DNA of 64,000 nucleotides from positions 197,756-261,755 of the forward strand of contig CAKNRR010000001.1 in the NCBI GenBank assembly GCA_930990975.1, read 5' to 3'. This document shows positions 51,501-59,522 of the stretch, one piece after another. The number at the start of each line of letters is the position of its first letter. Position 1 is the stretch's first letter. Both the position numbers and the translations under genes were made by a program. Source of the DNA: an uncultured Clostridia bacterium. GTDB taxonomy: Bacteria > Bacillota > Clostridia > Christensenellales > UBA1242. The notes beneath the pieces were generated by a model. The model was not told the DNA's origin and made no database searches. It worked only from the letters and a program-made list of their open reading frames with translations.

Positions 51501-53116
51501 CATACTTGGTTGCAAATGTTGACTCGATTAAGAGAACCATAGAATCATTGAAGGAACATATCATAGAAAAAAAAGTTCAGTATATTGAGGAAGTCAATGG
51601 ATCACTTAATGCGGTTGAGACTAAATTTAATAACGTTGAAGAGAAAATCGCAGTTCTTAAAAAGCAGATTAAGGGAATTAATGACTCAATCATTGAAATA
51701 CAGGAACGTGACGACGTGCAAGATATCCAAGAGAACAAGGGTAAGTTAGAAACTGAAATCAATAAGTTCTTCAAGGATTTTGAAATTGCAGAACCATACA
51801 ATGATATCGATGAAGCCTTGACAATCATCAAGAGAAGATGGGATGAGCTTGAGAACGATTTTGTACGTAAGGAACAAGAAAATAAAGAGAAGATTCCTAT
51901 GTACGAAAAGATATCTAACTATCTATCTATGGAAGATGTTATCGAAGCCGACCGTAAGGAATACACTAAGGATTTATTTGATAATGCTAATGTATTTGGT
52001 ATCACTTGTACTTCAAATGATAGATTCAGTGGAAGAAATGTCGATGCTTTGTCTGAGTATAATATTGATGACGTTGACATAAAGTCTGTCGGAATTGATG
52101 TGGTAATCATTGATGAGGTTTCAAAATCTAGCTTCATTGATCTGCTTATTCCAATTTTATATGGGAAAACAGTAATTTTGGTTGGTGACCACAGACAATT
52201 GCCTCCAATGTATGAATTCTCTAAATTGAGAGACGATGATTTTGAAGGATTAGATGAAAATATCATCAACAAGGACATAAATAAAAAGTTTACTGCCCTT
52301 TATGAAGAATGCTTCTTCAAGACATTATTTGAGAGAATTCCTGAAAGCTATAAGACGATGCTTGTACAGCAATACCGCTGCCATGAGCATATCATGAATG
52401 TATTTAACCATTTCTATCAAGGTGAGTTGAAACTTGGCTTTGCTGGTCAAAACAACACCAAGAAGCATAACGTTAAGCTTATCTCAAATGGTAGAAGCAT
52501 CATCGAGCCTGATAAACATATCTATTTCGTGGATTGCAAGAAGAACGAAACTCATGAACAAGATTCAACCTCTATGTATAACACTGGCGAGGCTAAGGTT
52601 GTTGCTGAGTTAATCAGAAAACTAAATGATTATTTCAAGCGTAATCCTGATAGAGAAAAACTAAGCATTGGTGTCATCTGTACGTATGGTGACCAAGCAA
52701 GAAGAATAAAAGAAATATTAAAGAGCGAGAAAGTTAAAACAGATGCTTTCAAGACCGATGTAGAAAAGATGATCGTTAGTACGGTAGATGATTTCCAAGG
52801 TGATGAAAGAGACATAATTATTCTTTCAACCGTAAGAAATCCAGAAAATCCTGCTAAGTCAAATCCTGGATTCATTCTTGCTTATCAAAGAATTAACGTT
52901 GCTTTATCCAGAGCTAGAAGAATGCTTGTTATGGTTGGCAATAGAAGATACCTTGAGTCTAAGGGTGTCATTGATTTGCCAGATGTGAATGGTAGAGGAA
53001 ACGATAGAAGAAACTTCAGAGTTTACGAGGAAATCCTGTATACCATCGAACAGTACGGCAAGGTGATAGATGATATCGATGTATTAGAGGACAAGGAGGC
53101 TAGAATAAATGGATAA
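48581..53116 (+). CDS. UPF1/DNA2-like superfamily 1 helicase with large coiled-coil insertion
   Basis: GPPGTGKTQVIAETV (I), LISSETHKAIDNVFERLP (Ia), VVIIDEVSKSSF (II), VGDHRQLPPM (III), VQQYRCHEHIM (IV), STVDDFQGDERDIIILSTVR (V), INVALSRARRMLVMVGN (VI). Confidence 0.92.
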   Translation: MSYLFLSFADHMDRTTNIKNEFYNLSLNEQFKLLQKRIPLDRQSCSFQSFIEACFPTGMTKRYYISCPNFLREKEQRESGAPSYLRNVVVRPELTLSMRRFLPDNQNIILVGDIYESNKAKVLQIKGVQFIDSSMSSPNDLIVNAEACSSFGKSQSMSRMGQMVTFSVWTIDRVDMSNTLFTPNFVYELIQSCYTVKNPEEIRRTFEEWNQYINFRKYYLDEQSKRNFLLDSAEYIEAYAVNRKDYRKNSSVYDDYILDGIQDFTKGEMVVLSSKIEDAEPFPLVRLNIDRNKKSFYEARVNKRGRMVNEEERKIRSLASDSVFITSKDPEGNSDYRDRNGNLQRIQFGELLNAGYALGDRFRIVSFDIQPEEHLEQLEHKYESDIDRSYKAVDAKYEKVIKDELNKAIEAYKKEILDEVNNQLAERKKQLDSSLDDDVEKNTDTVILSKIVKMKSEIKAKLTKETKKTKDEKEKAYKERLDVLIEEAYSEIDVKNLYIERNLKILEDLKTSLIAAGKRQISQYESQKNTELRNKYRDDVRSEKVSIKEQLDSQLKVDKEKVIEEETIIRFSLYFRLGDANNVISDKQIKAIKACKYIVYDNRAEKAKISRQETALNNFYSGFVKNPYLSTYLFNPESLSSVQTEFSDWTWYLESLNEKQKEAVRKAVSSNGIFLLQGPPGTGKTQVIAETVAQMVKKGKKVLISSETHKAIDNVFERLPKIAEIVPIRLIPSNNNKKGDNEYDPKFLVDNFYGNISTNMKKAVDRYRNFRRNKEEFSETYDKLKLLKSKIEKSQKVLDEANKEIAGLESKAKELNSHISTLVDSRDDIRIELDVLRRTKRHIENDNLRPDEDVNTQLIIRLRDDLASLFDKNIFVDIDLGLLVKNINQIKMDEIERELAVVNPESNKTILEVKRREIKSKMDACKDEYDDVIPEKQDEYDALRKELISIKKQIDATTDSAPTDLKLGTIFNCAYLVANVDSIKRTIESLKEHIIEKKVQYIEEVNGSLNAVETKFNNVEEKIAVLKKQIKGINDSIIEIQERDDVQDIQENKGKLETEINKFFKDFEIAEPYNDIDEALTIIKRRWDELENDFVRKEQENKEKIPMYEKISNYLSMEDVIEADRKEYTKDLFDNANVFGITCTSNDRFSGRNVDALSEYNIDDVDIKSVGIDVVIIDEVSKSSFIDLLIPILYGKTVILVGDHRQLPPMYEFSKLRDDDFEGLDENIINKDINKKFTALYEECFFKTLFERIPESYKTMLVQQYRCHEHIMNVFNHFYQGELKLGFAGQNNTKKHNVKLISNGRSIIEPDKHIYFVDCKKNETHEQDSTSMYNTGEAKVVAELIRKLNDYFKRNPDREKLSIGVICTYGDQARRIKEILKSEKVKTDAFKTDVEKMIVSTVDDFQGDERDIIILSTVRNPENPAKSNPGFILAYQRINVALSRARRMLVMVGNRRYLESKGVIDLPDVNGRGNDRRNFRVYEEILYTIEQYGKVIDDIDVLEDKEARING

Positions 53117-55289
53117 GTTTAAATTAGAAACATCATTTCAATTCCCATTTTTCAAATTAAATGAGATAGTTTCGTATTCGGAAGTTAAAAAGCCTTCAGG
53201 TATCGCATACATGCTTTTGGTTCTTATTAACGAGTCAAACGATAAGAATGTTTTGCTATCTCAGTTGTTAGAGAACTTCGGTGTTCCTCATTCTTTGCAT
53301 TATATTTATTCAGACACGATTGCAAATTTGATTTCTCAGGACATTCTAACTACCAGATATGGCGGTTATTATGATCGCAATATGTTTAGCTCTCTTAGAA
53401 TAGGCGATTTAGCCTTCACTCCTAAAGGGAAGAAGATCTTCGCTGAAGAATCAATTCCTACTGGGGTTACAAAAGAAGCAAAAATACCAGTGTATTATGA
53501 TATTGCAATGAGACAGCTCACTTTAGCTATCCCAGCAAGTTTTGAACCTAAGCCATTAATGGATAGTGCTATCACTGAAGATTTTATGGCAAATTTTACA
53601 TGTGATAAGAGTGTGGAAGACTTTATCAATAAAAATAAAGGTGTGAGAATTCCTATTTATGAGAATGGCAAGGTTGTAAAGAACGAGCTAATTAAAAAAG
53701 AGGAAATTATTACCAAAGTCGAAGAAATCTCAAAAGAGAACTGGACTGGAAAATATGACTGCACAGTAGTATTGGAAGGCAACACGCTATCTTTTGAATT
53801 TGAAGAGAAAGCTGTACAAAACTTTTTCGACGTAAACTACACAGGCGAAATGGTAAACAAGGCCATAGGATATAAGAATAAATTCAAGTTTAAGTCAGCG
53901 TATTCAGATGGTTTGGATTTATCAGCGTTTGCCAATAAGGATATTGCAAGCATCATCATTCCAAAGGAAATTGACGATGTTTTGAAGCAAAAAGGACAGA
54001 TGCTTATCACTAAGGGTAACTACAGGGGAAATAACTATTACACAGTGGAAAGTGTATCTGGTCTCCAAAAATACGATCCATCATGTGAGTTCATTGTTGT
54101 AGACCAAGCAGACAACAGGTTTGCTTTCATTCCTGGCATATTTAACTTTAATAATAAGGATCTTGGAATTATATCAATTCCTCTTGTTTTGAGATTAAAG
54201 GTTAGCTCAGAGCAGTTAAAAGAGGTGCTTGAATCCTATGTGAATAACCTTAACGAGTATTCTGAAGATAATTTCAAGACGCTTGTAAGGGTAACTAATG
54301 TGTCTAAGGACTATGCAAAGGCTACTGAAATCATGAGTGGCTATTTGAATAACGATTATGAGAGCAATATAGTTCTTTTAAATGAAATGAAGCCTACAGC
54401 TATGATGAATGCAAATATCATGGCTAAATACAAAGAAATGCTTCAAGACAACTATTCCGCTTACTTGAAAACAGTAACTGAGGATAATTTGGAGACTGTA
54501 TTGAAGATCACAAATACAATTCCTAAGTTCCTTAATATTCCATTAAAGGATGTTATTTCACGCTTGTTTGATAGCTTGAAGGAAATCAAGAACAGGCAGG
54601 AAGTATATGAAACATTGGTTGAAAAGGACTTTGATAAGTCGATAGTCGTTTTATATGTAAACCCTGTTGATGATGCTTTAAGAACAAGAATGGCAACAGA
54701 TAAATCATTATTGGATTTAATCAATTATGATACTTGTATTTCTAAAATGAAGGAACTAACTGGCATTAAGGATTATAGAGAGTACGTATTTGAGGAAGAA
54801 GCCGTTAACAGAGCTGAGTTTAAAAAGACATTCAATACTGCCAAAGGTGTACAAAAAGCGGTTGATTTCTTCAGAGCACAAAATCAAGAGCTATTCAAAG
54901 ATTTTGATGGATTCATGACTTTATTCGGAAGAATCAATGATGATTTCAATATACTAGATGCAGCTTTATCAAATCCTAATAACATAAAGCCTGAGTTAGT
55001 AGAAAAGAAGATCACATCTGGTGACTATCAATTTGTTTTTGTTAATCTTTCTGCAAAGTTGGAGATTATCCTTAAAAACAAATTCAAACTAGATGGGAAG
55101 CTTTCTGATATGTTAAGTGAGGCTAGAAGAAGCGGCGCTATTGAGAGAAACATTGCTACTGATCTTCATGATTTCAGAGAGAATAGAAATGCATATATCC
55201 ATCCTGAAGATAGATCTGCAAACTTTAAAGCAGACGATTTGAGAAGATGGAGCAAAGAAATTTTTGAGTTAGAGGAGGAAAAGAAATGA
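53109..55289 (+). CDS. Large protein of unknown function with C-terminal HEPN-like domain (RNAYIH)
   Basis: Terminal segment VNLSAKLEIILKNKFKLDGKLSDMLSEARRSGAIERNIATDLHDFRENRNAYIHPEDRS fits the HEPN Rx4H pattern. Confidence 0.65.
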   Translation: MDKFKLETSFQFPFFKLNEIVSYSEVKKPSGIAYMLLVLINESNDKNVLLSQLLENFGVPHSLHYIYSDTIANLISQDILTTRYGGYYDRNMFSSLRIGDLAFTPKGKKIFAEESIPTGVTKEAKIPVYYDIAMRQLTLAIPASFEPKPLMDSAITEDFMANFTCDKSVEDFINKNKGVRIPIYENGKVVKNELIKKEEIITKVEEISKENWTGKYDCTVVLEGNTLSFEFEEKAVQNFFDVNYTGEMVNKAIGYKNKFKFKSAYSDGLDLSAFANKDIASIIIPKEIDDVLKQKGQMLITKGNYRGNNYYTVESVSGLQKYDPSCEFIVVDQADNRFAFIPGIFNFNNKDLGIISIPLVLRLKVSSEQLKEVLESYVNNLNEYSEDNFKTLVRVTNVSKDYAKATEIMSGYLNNDYESNIVLLNEMKPTAMMNANIMAKYKEMLQDNYSAYLKTVTEDNLETVLKITNTIPKFLNIPLKDVISRLFDSLKEIKNRQEVYETLVEKDFDKSIVVLYVNPVDDALRTRMATDKSLLDLINYDTCISKMKELTGIKDYREYVFEEEAVNRAEFKKTFNTAKGVQKAVDFFRAQNQELFKDFDGFMTLFGRINDDFNILDAALSNPNNIKPELVEKKITSGDYQFVFVNLSAKLEIILKNKFKLDGKLSDMLSEARRSGAIERNIATDLHDFRENRNAYIHPEDRSANFKADDLRRWSKEIFELEEEKK

Positions 55290-56404
55290 GTCATAAGGTA
55301 ACAGTGGACTTTGAAGGATTAACTATCCAAATTCAATCTCAGTGCGAAACTGCAGCACATTCGTTGTGTAAGATTGATAAGGTTTTGGACAGAATCCATG
55401 AAACTGCAAGTAAATTGGAAACTTCAAAAGTCAAGGAATATGAGGCTTATTTATTGAAGTCTAAGGATCAAATCCAAAAATTAATCAATGAGTTCAATGC
55501 TTCCCTTGAGGAGTATAAGTCATTAAAGCAACAGACCTTTGATATGGATTATAGATATGGTGGTGCCGACAGCAAGGCTTTAGCTGAAAAGTACAATCAG
55601 CTAAACACCACATTAAGAGTGCAAGGGGAGAACCTTGTAAGAACAGTTAATGAATTGACTGGTTCTAAGCTAGAGGTTATAGACCAAATGATAAACGAAG
55701 GCTTGCTAAATGCAGGTCAGGAATCAGCACAAAATCTATTAAACAAGATGAATGGCGTGTTGAATATCTCTCAGTCTGTTATTGAAAAAATAAATCAAAT
55801 TGAAGATGTGTCATTAAGAGAATTGACATATCGTGAAATGGTGAATGAAGCCAATGCTGGACTAGGATTTGATGAATTGGTTTCAAAAGCTCAAGCTGAA
55901 TACGATATACTAGTTGGAAAGAAAACTAGACAAGTAATCGAAGAATGCAAGGCTGAATTAAAAGCCAACGGAGTAGCTCCAGAGGTTGTTGAAAAAGCTA
56001 AGACTGTCGATGAAGCGAACGCAATGATGAATGCTGCGATAACAGATGAAAAGGTCCGTAAGGAAACATTAAAGGTCATCATTAAGGCGATAAAAGAGCG
56101 TGGATTCATTGTCGACACAAAGAAAAACCTTAAAATCGACAAAGAGAAAAATATCGTAAAACTTGTTGCTATGAAGGCTTCAGGTCAAACTGCAGAGTTT
56201 GAAATTCAGCTAAACGGGAAATTCATGTATCACTTTGAAGGTTATGAAGGTTTAGCTTGCAATAAGGATATCACTCCATTTATCGAGGATTTGAAGAACG
56301 TATACGATATTAATATTCTTCACGAGGAAGTGGAGTGGTCAAATCCCGATAAGATCCAAACTCAGAAGTATCAATATGTAAACAAAAATAAAGGCACAAA
56401 CTAA
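55286..56404 (+). CDS. Coiled-coil protein of unknown function
   Basis: ATGA overlap with the upstream gene; long helical heptad-like regions; DUF2997-like C-terminus not identified. Confidence 0.6.
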   Translation: MSHKVTVDFEGLTIQIQSQCETAAHSLCKIDKVLDRIHETASKLETSKVKEYEAYLLKSKDQIQKLINEFNASLEEYKSLKQQTFDMDYRYGGADSKALAEKYNQLNTTLRVQGENLVRTVNELTGSKLEVIDQMINEGLLNAGQESAQNLLNKMNGVLNISQSVIEKINQIEDVSLRELTYREMVNEANAGLGFDELVSKAQAEYDILVGKKTRQVIEECKAELKANGVAPEVVEKAKTVDEANAMMNAAITDEKVRKETLKVIIKAIKERGFIVDTKKNLKIDKEKNIVKLVAMKASGQTAEFEIQLNGKFMYHFEGYEGLACNKDITPFIEDLKNVYDINILHEEVEWSNPDKIQTQKYQYVNKNKGTN

Positions 56405-56416
56405 GGAGGTAGTCGT

Positions 56417-58237
56417 ATGTCATTACAAAATAGTTTTAATAAAATTAGAAGAAACGCTGGTATCAAGAAATGCGTCATGATCGACGGTAATGTTGGTGAT
56501 GTTTATCTTGATGACAAGAATAAAATCGTCACTTTGAGAGAATTCTTAGAGGCTATGTTCAAAGACATGGACTACCAAGATATCGTTTATTGGGACAGAG
56601 TCGAAGGTGCAACTGGTGCCATTGATAAGTTGACTTTAACAGATGAAGTTGAGGTTGAGGGCGACGCTTATGATTTAGGTGATGAGGAAGAAGAAACTCC
56701 AAAGGCACAACAAGGTTTATTCAAGAGCCCTGCTGAAATCCTCAATGTAGTTTATAAGAATGTTATCGACAAGAAAAAGAAAGTCGCATTCATCATCAAC
56801 TGGTCTGAATACCTATTCAGTGCTAACGGGTTATCTGAAGACGAAAGACAAAACATCACGCTTTTAGGTAAGGCATTAAAAGACAGAAAAATTGATTATT
56901 TAAGCTCTGATTGCAATGAGAGCGTTGTAGTAATCATTTTAAATAAAGCTTCTGGCTTACCACTTTCTTTCTATCAAGGAAATCCTGAAGTTGAAATCGT
57001 AACAATTCAAAAACCTGATAGAGAAGAACGTAAGCAAATGGTACAGAAGATTGAAGACTCGTTTGAAGTGCGTTTAAAGAGCGGAACAAGCTCATTATTA
57101 GATAACGAGAATATCGACTGCATCGACATGATGGAAGATTTCACAAACAGGGAAATCATCCAACTTTCTAGAATGTCTAGAAAAGAAGATAAGATGTCTT
57201 TCGATAAGCTTTTCTATCTATTTAAATATGGCGAAAAAGAAAATCCATGGGAAAAGTTAGAGCAAGCTCGTGTAAAGAACATTAAGAAAGAATTAGCGGA
57301 CAGAGTTGTTGGTCAGGATGAAGCAATCGAGAAGATCGAAAAGACTGTCGTTAAGGCTTATATGGGTTTAACTGGCTTGCATAAGACTTCATCAAGATCA
57401 ATGCCTAAGGGTGTATTCTTCTTTGTGGGTCCTACTGGTGTTGGTAAGACTGAATTATCAAAGGCTTTAGCGAAGTTCTTATTCGGTGATGAACAAGCAT
57501 GCATTCGTTTTGATATGTCTGAATATGCACAGGAAAACAGCGATCAGAAGTTAATCGGTGCAGCTCCAGGATATGTGGGATACGAAGAAGGTGGACAATT
57601 AACAAACGCCATAAAAGAACATCCATTCAGCGTTGTTTTATTTGATGAAATCGAAAAGGCTGCTAAGCCAAATCCTAGAATATTAGATATTTTCTTACAA
57701 ATCTTGGAAGATGGTCGTTTAACTGATTCAAAGGGTGAGACTGTATATTTTAGCGATACAATCATCGTATTTACATCTAACTTAGGTGCTAACCAAGTAC
57801 AAGCTAGTTCAGATAAAGAAGGCGTAGCAAAGGAATTTATCCGCATCGTCAAGGAATACTTCGACCAAGAGTTAAAGAGACCTGAATTGTTAGGACGTAT
57901 TGGCTACAACAACATCGTTCCGTTTAACTTTATTCAAGATAAGGAATTCCAATACAAAATCTGCAAATCAAAATTAAAACCAGTAATTCGTGGTATCGAA
58001 GAAAAGTACAAGCTTGATCTTGAGTTTGAAAAAGAAATGGATGCAATCAATTACATTCTTTCTGCGGTAGATTCTGCAAAAGGTGGTCGTGATATCTTAA
58101 ATGCAATTAACGATAGATTACTTGATCCATTAGCAATGTTCTTATTTGAAAACAAGGATGATCTTCGTTCTTTAAGAGGAAGCAAGATTATCACTAAGGT
58201 AACAAAGGAAGGATTCTCTTTTGAGTTCTCTGAATAA
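56417..58237 (+). CDS. AAA+ ATPase: degenerate N-terminal AAA-like domain plus ClpA/B-D2-like AAA+ module
   Basis: [22 protein letters not shown] (Walker A), [13 protein letters not shown] (Walker B), SNLGANQV, RPELLGRIGYNNIVPF (Arg finger region). Confidence 0.88.
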   Translation: MSLQNSFNKIRRNAGIKKCVMIDGNVGDVYLDDKNKIVTLREFLEAMFKDMDYQDIVYWDRVEGATGAIDKLTLTDEVEVEGDAYDLGDEEEETPKAQQGLFKSPAEILNVVYKNVIDKKKKVAFIINWSEYLFSANGLSEDERQNITLLGKALKDRKIDYLSSDCNESVVVIILNKASGLPLSFYQGNPEVEIVTIQKPDREERKQMVQKIEDSFEVRLKSGTSSLLDNENIDCIDMMEDFTNREIIQLSRMSRKEDKMSFDKLFYLFKYGEKENPWEKLEQARVKNIKKELADRVVGQDEAIEKIEKTVVKAYMGLTGLHKTSSRSMPKGVFFFVGPTGVGKTELSKALAKFLFGDEQACIRFDMSEYAQENSDQKLIGAAPGYVGYEEGGQLTNAIKEHPFSVVLFDEIEKAAKPNPRILDIFLQILEDGRLTDSKGETVYFSDTIIVFTSNLGANQVQASSDKEGVAKEFIRIVKEYFDQELKRPELLGRIGYNNIVPFNFIQDKEFQYKICKSKLKPVIRGIEEKYKLDLEFEKEMDAINYILSAVDSAKGGRDILNAINDRLLDPLAMFLFENKDDLRSLRGSKIITKVTKEGFSFEFSE

Positions 58238-58766
58238 ATTCAATGTTGCATACATAAAGCTATGCACAAAAACTGAAGGACCTTTCAATAGATGTTGTAT
58301 TTGGTTTCAGGGCTGCAATTTAAACTGCAAAGGTTGTTGCAATAAAGACCTTCAAGCCTTGGTTCCTAACCACATCGTTGATTTTGATAAGCTTGTTGAG
58401 ATTGTAAAAGAAGCTAAGGATCAATTCGGAATAGAAGGAATCACTCTTAGCGGTGGTGAACCATCACTTCAAAGGGGACTGATTGACTTCAATAATACTA
58501 TTCATGAATTAGGTCTTGGAATTATTATGTTCTCTGGTAAGAAGAAAGAGACTTTAAATCCAGAGCTTGTGAATTCAGTTGATTTGCTTATTGATGGTCC
58601 TTTCATTGAATCAGAACTAGATACCGATAGAGTTTTGCTGGGATCTAAAAATAAGAACCTTACTTTTATAACAGACAGATATCTAGCCGAGTCTGATTAT
58701 TTTAACAACCCTGTTGCTATTGAAGAAATTACAGCAGAGGACTATATATTCATTAATGGAGATTAG
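58221..58766 (+). CDS. Minimal NrdG-like radical SAM protein
   Basis: IWFQGCNLNCKGCCN (CX3CX2C), ITLSGGEPSLQ, DLLIDGPFI. Confidence 0.9.
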   Translation: MSSLNKFNVAYIKLCTKTEGPFNRCCIWFQGCNLNCKGCCNKDLQALVPNHIVDFDKLVEIVKEAKDQFGIEGITLSGGEPSLQRGLIDFNNTIHELGLGIIMFSGKKKETLNPELVNSVDLLIDGPFIESELDTDRVLLGSKNKNLTFITDRYLAESDYFNNPVAIEEITAEDYIFINGD

Positions 58767-58768
58767 TC

Positions 58769-59269
58769 ATGGACAAGAAAAGAATAGAAAAAGAAATGAG
58801 AGAGTTGGAATTAAAGATTCATTATCACTTCAATGATATCTCTTGGCTTGCTAAGGCTATGGGCTCCATAAAGATTGAAGTTCCAGGACAAGGCAAAAAT
58901 GGCTCAGAATATTCAAATGAAGGTCTAGCCACTGTGGGCGATACGATGCTTAAATCTGTAATTGCTGACCATCTTTATAGAACTAAGAACATTAGAACTA
59001 AAGGTGAGATAACAACTGCGAAGAGTGGCTTAGAGAATAATTCGACTATGCATAAGTTGATGCTTGGCGAAGGTTTGATATCTTATTCGTACAATGATCT
59101 TCATTTTTACAAAGATCCTAATATTCCAGACCATGAGAAAGTCGTATGTAAGGAACATGATCCATATGTGGAAGCGATAGTTGGTGCAGTTTATTACGAT
59201 TCCAACTACGACACAACAAGAAGATGGATATTGAAATGGCTTATTCCATTGTTGGAAAGATACAAATAA
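58769..59269 (+). CDS. Minimal RNase III-fold protein without a dsRNA-binding domain
   Basis: SNEGLATVGDTMLKSVIADHLY ... KGEITTAKSGLENNSTMHKLM ... HDPYVEAIVGAVYYDSNYD aligns to the RNase III signature. Confidence 0.82.
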   Translation: MDKKRIEKEMRELELKIHYHFNDISWLAKAMGSIKIEVPGQGKNGSEYSNEGLATVGDTMLKSVIADHLYRTKNIRTKGEITTAKSGLENNSTMHKLMLGEGLISYSYNDLHFYKDPNIPDHEKVVCKEHDPYVEAIVGAVYYDSNYDTTRRWILKWLIPLLERYK

Positions 59270-59282
59270 AGAAAGGACCTTT

Positions 59283-59483
59283 ATGGCAAGAAAACTAAAA
59301 GTATATGAGCAATCAATGAGTGGCAGCAGCTACACTCAGGTTCCAACCATTATTCTAAAAGGACAGTGGTTAAAGGCTGCAGGTTTCGAGGCTGGTCAAT
59401 ATGTCGAGGTTGTATGTGAAGGAAATAAGATCATTCTTTCAAAAACAACAGCACCAGAACTAACAACTAATAAGAGTTATTAA
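59283..59483 (+). CDS. SymE-family (AbrB-like) toxin-family protein
   Basis: RKLKVYEQSMSGSSYTQVPTIILKGQWLKAAGFEAGQYVEVVCEGNKIIL. Confidence 0.88.
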   Translation: MARKLKVYEQSMSGSSYTQVPTIILKGQWLKAAGFEAGQYVEVVCEGNKIILSKTTAPELTTNKSY

Positions 59484-59522
59484 TATATTAGTTATGAAAT
59501 GAATGAGAATATTGTCTAATTC

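Noticed and set aside
50962-51564. 200-aa minus-strand ORF inside the helicase gene
   Set aside because: Antisense of the coiled-coil region; Ser/Leu/Ile-rich composition typical of reverse-strand shadow ORFs.
58769-59269. Housekeeping RNase III (rnc)
   Set aside because: Lacks a dsRBD, has an altered catalytic signature, and is embedded in the accessory operon rather than an rnc context.
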